5,377 bases of DNA from ZCTH02-B3 sp036563895 (GTDB taxonomy: Bacteria > Bacillota > Bacilli > Paenibacillales > Paenibacillaceae), in assembly GCA_036563895.1 (NCBI GenBank), contig DATCLN010000142.1, positions 1 to 5,377 of the forward strand. The letters are read 5' to 3'. The notes beneath the pieces were generated by a model. That model did not search any database. It saw only the letters and a program-made list of their open reading frames with translations, and had not been told where the DNA came from. Position numbers and translations under genes: made by a program. This document shows positions 4,953 to 5,377 of this stretch, one piece after another (position 1 is the stretch's first letter; every line of letters begins with the position of its first letter).

Positions 4953-5377
4953 ATGAGCGTAAGCATCACCGGCCTTGCGTCCGGTATAGATACGGCCAAG
5001 ATGATTGAGTTGATGATGAAAATTGAACGGCTGCCGTACGAAAACCTGCAGACCCGCAAGCAGGAACTGACCCGGGAGCAAAGCGCCATCCGCAGCCTTA
5101 ACACCAAGCTGGTGACGTTGCGCAATGCGGTGGCCGACCTCATGTACAACGCTTCCTTCAGTGAAACGTCGGCCAAAACCAGCGACAGTTCCGTCGTTTC
5201 GGTATCCACCGGAGAGGGCGCCGAAATCGGGAGTTACCAGATTCATGTGGACCACCTGGCGCAAAAGCATGTTGTCGCCTCCAGGGAATTCAAGAAGGAT
5301 GACCCGACGGGCACCCTTGACTGCCTGAAGATCAAGCTGTACGCAAAAGGAGACGCGACAGGGGAAACCATCAAGCT
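4953..5377 (+). CDS. fliD: FliD, filament cap protein (3' truncated)
   Basis: FliD (hook-associated protein 2) is exported to the tip of the growing flagellum, where it forms the cap that folds flagellin into the filament. The window holds 141 codons plus two bases; the frame is open at the right edge, and the full protein is usually 450-700 residues. The family N-terminal signature is clear: MSVSITGLASGIDTAKMIEL, with GLASGID at residues 7-13, then a helix with MMKIERLPYENLQTRKQELT and LNTKLVTLRNAVADL, followed by ETSAKTSDSSVVSVST and YQIHVDHLAQKHVVAS, which begin the outer domains. The ATG at 4953 has AAAGGGG (4937-4943) at 9 bases. A cysteine at residue 124 is unusual for a flagellar axial protein. 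An 80-base gap lies between flaG and fliD without a terminator, so shared transcription is likely. fliS and fliT would be expected just beyond the window. Confidence 0.95.
   Translation, partial: MSVSITGLASGIDTAKMIELMMKIERLPYENLQTRKQELTREQSAIRSLNTKLVTLRNAVADLMYNASFSETSAKTSDSSVVSVSTGEGAEIGSYQIHVDHLAQKHVVASREFKKDDPTGTLDCLKIKLYAKGDATGETIK

Overview
The window is a 5.4 kb stretch of a late flagellar operon, all on the + strand. It probably comes from a GC-rich member of the Bacillota, and a Paenibacillaceae-type organism (Cohnella, Thermobacillus or Paenibacillus relatives) is my best guess. Three things support this: the gene order matches the Bacillus subtilis block flgM-flgN-flgK-flgL-yviE-fliW-csrA-(hag)-flaG-fliD; the Shine-Dalgarno sequences are strong (GGGAGGAGG, GGAGGTGA, AGGAGG); and the yviE/DUF6470 gene and the fliW-csrA pair are typical of Gram-positive flagellates. 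Genus level is inference from base composition and protein look only.

Layout: a 5'-truncated flgN (1-427) is followed by a 165-base GC-rich spacer holding a degenerate 26-base tandem repeat, a possible sigma-D type promoter and a palindrome. Then come flgK (593-2170), a 127-base GC-rich spacer with a strong stem-loop, flgL (2298-3188), the yviE-like gene (3208-3687), fliW (3698-4150), csrA (4137-4409, overlapping fliW by 14 bases), a short AT-richer gap that may encode an 18-residue peptide, flaG (4459-4872), an 80-base gap, and the first 141 codons of fliD (from 4953, cut by the window end). No gene-free stretch exceeds 300 bases, and I see no rRNA, tRNA, mobile element or CRISPR array. No intrinsic terminator is visible, so the block could be one transcript with possible internal promoters.

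How the genes work together: FlgN is the export chaperone for FlgK and FlgL, the two hook-filament junction proteins. FliD is the filament cap, and FlaG is thought to affect filament length. FliW and CsrA form the partner switch that, in B. subtilis, ties flagellin (Hag) translation to flagellin secretion. The most notable departure from the B. subtilis layout is that no flagellin gene lies between csrA and flaG, so the target of the FliW-CsrA switch must be elsewhere.

This is mainly a well-understood region. I do not see a new biological system. The second-look items are small: leader structures, start-site ambiguities, a possible tiny coupling ORF and an extended CsrA tail.
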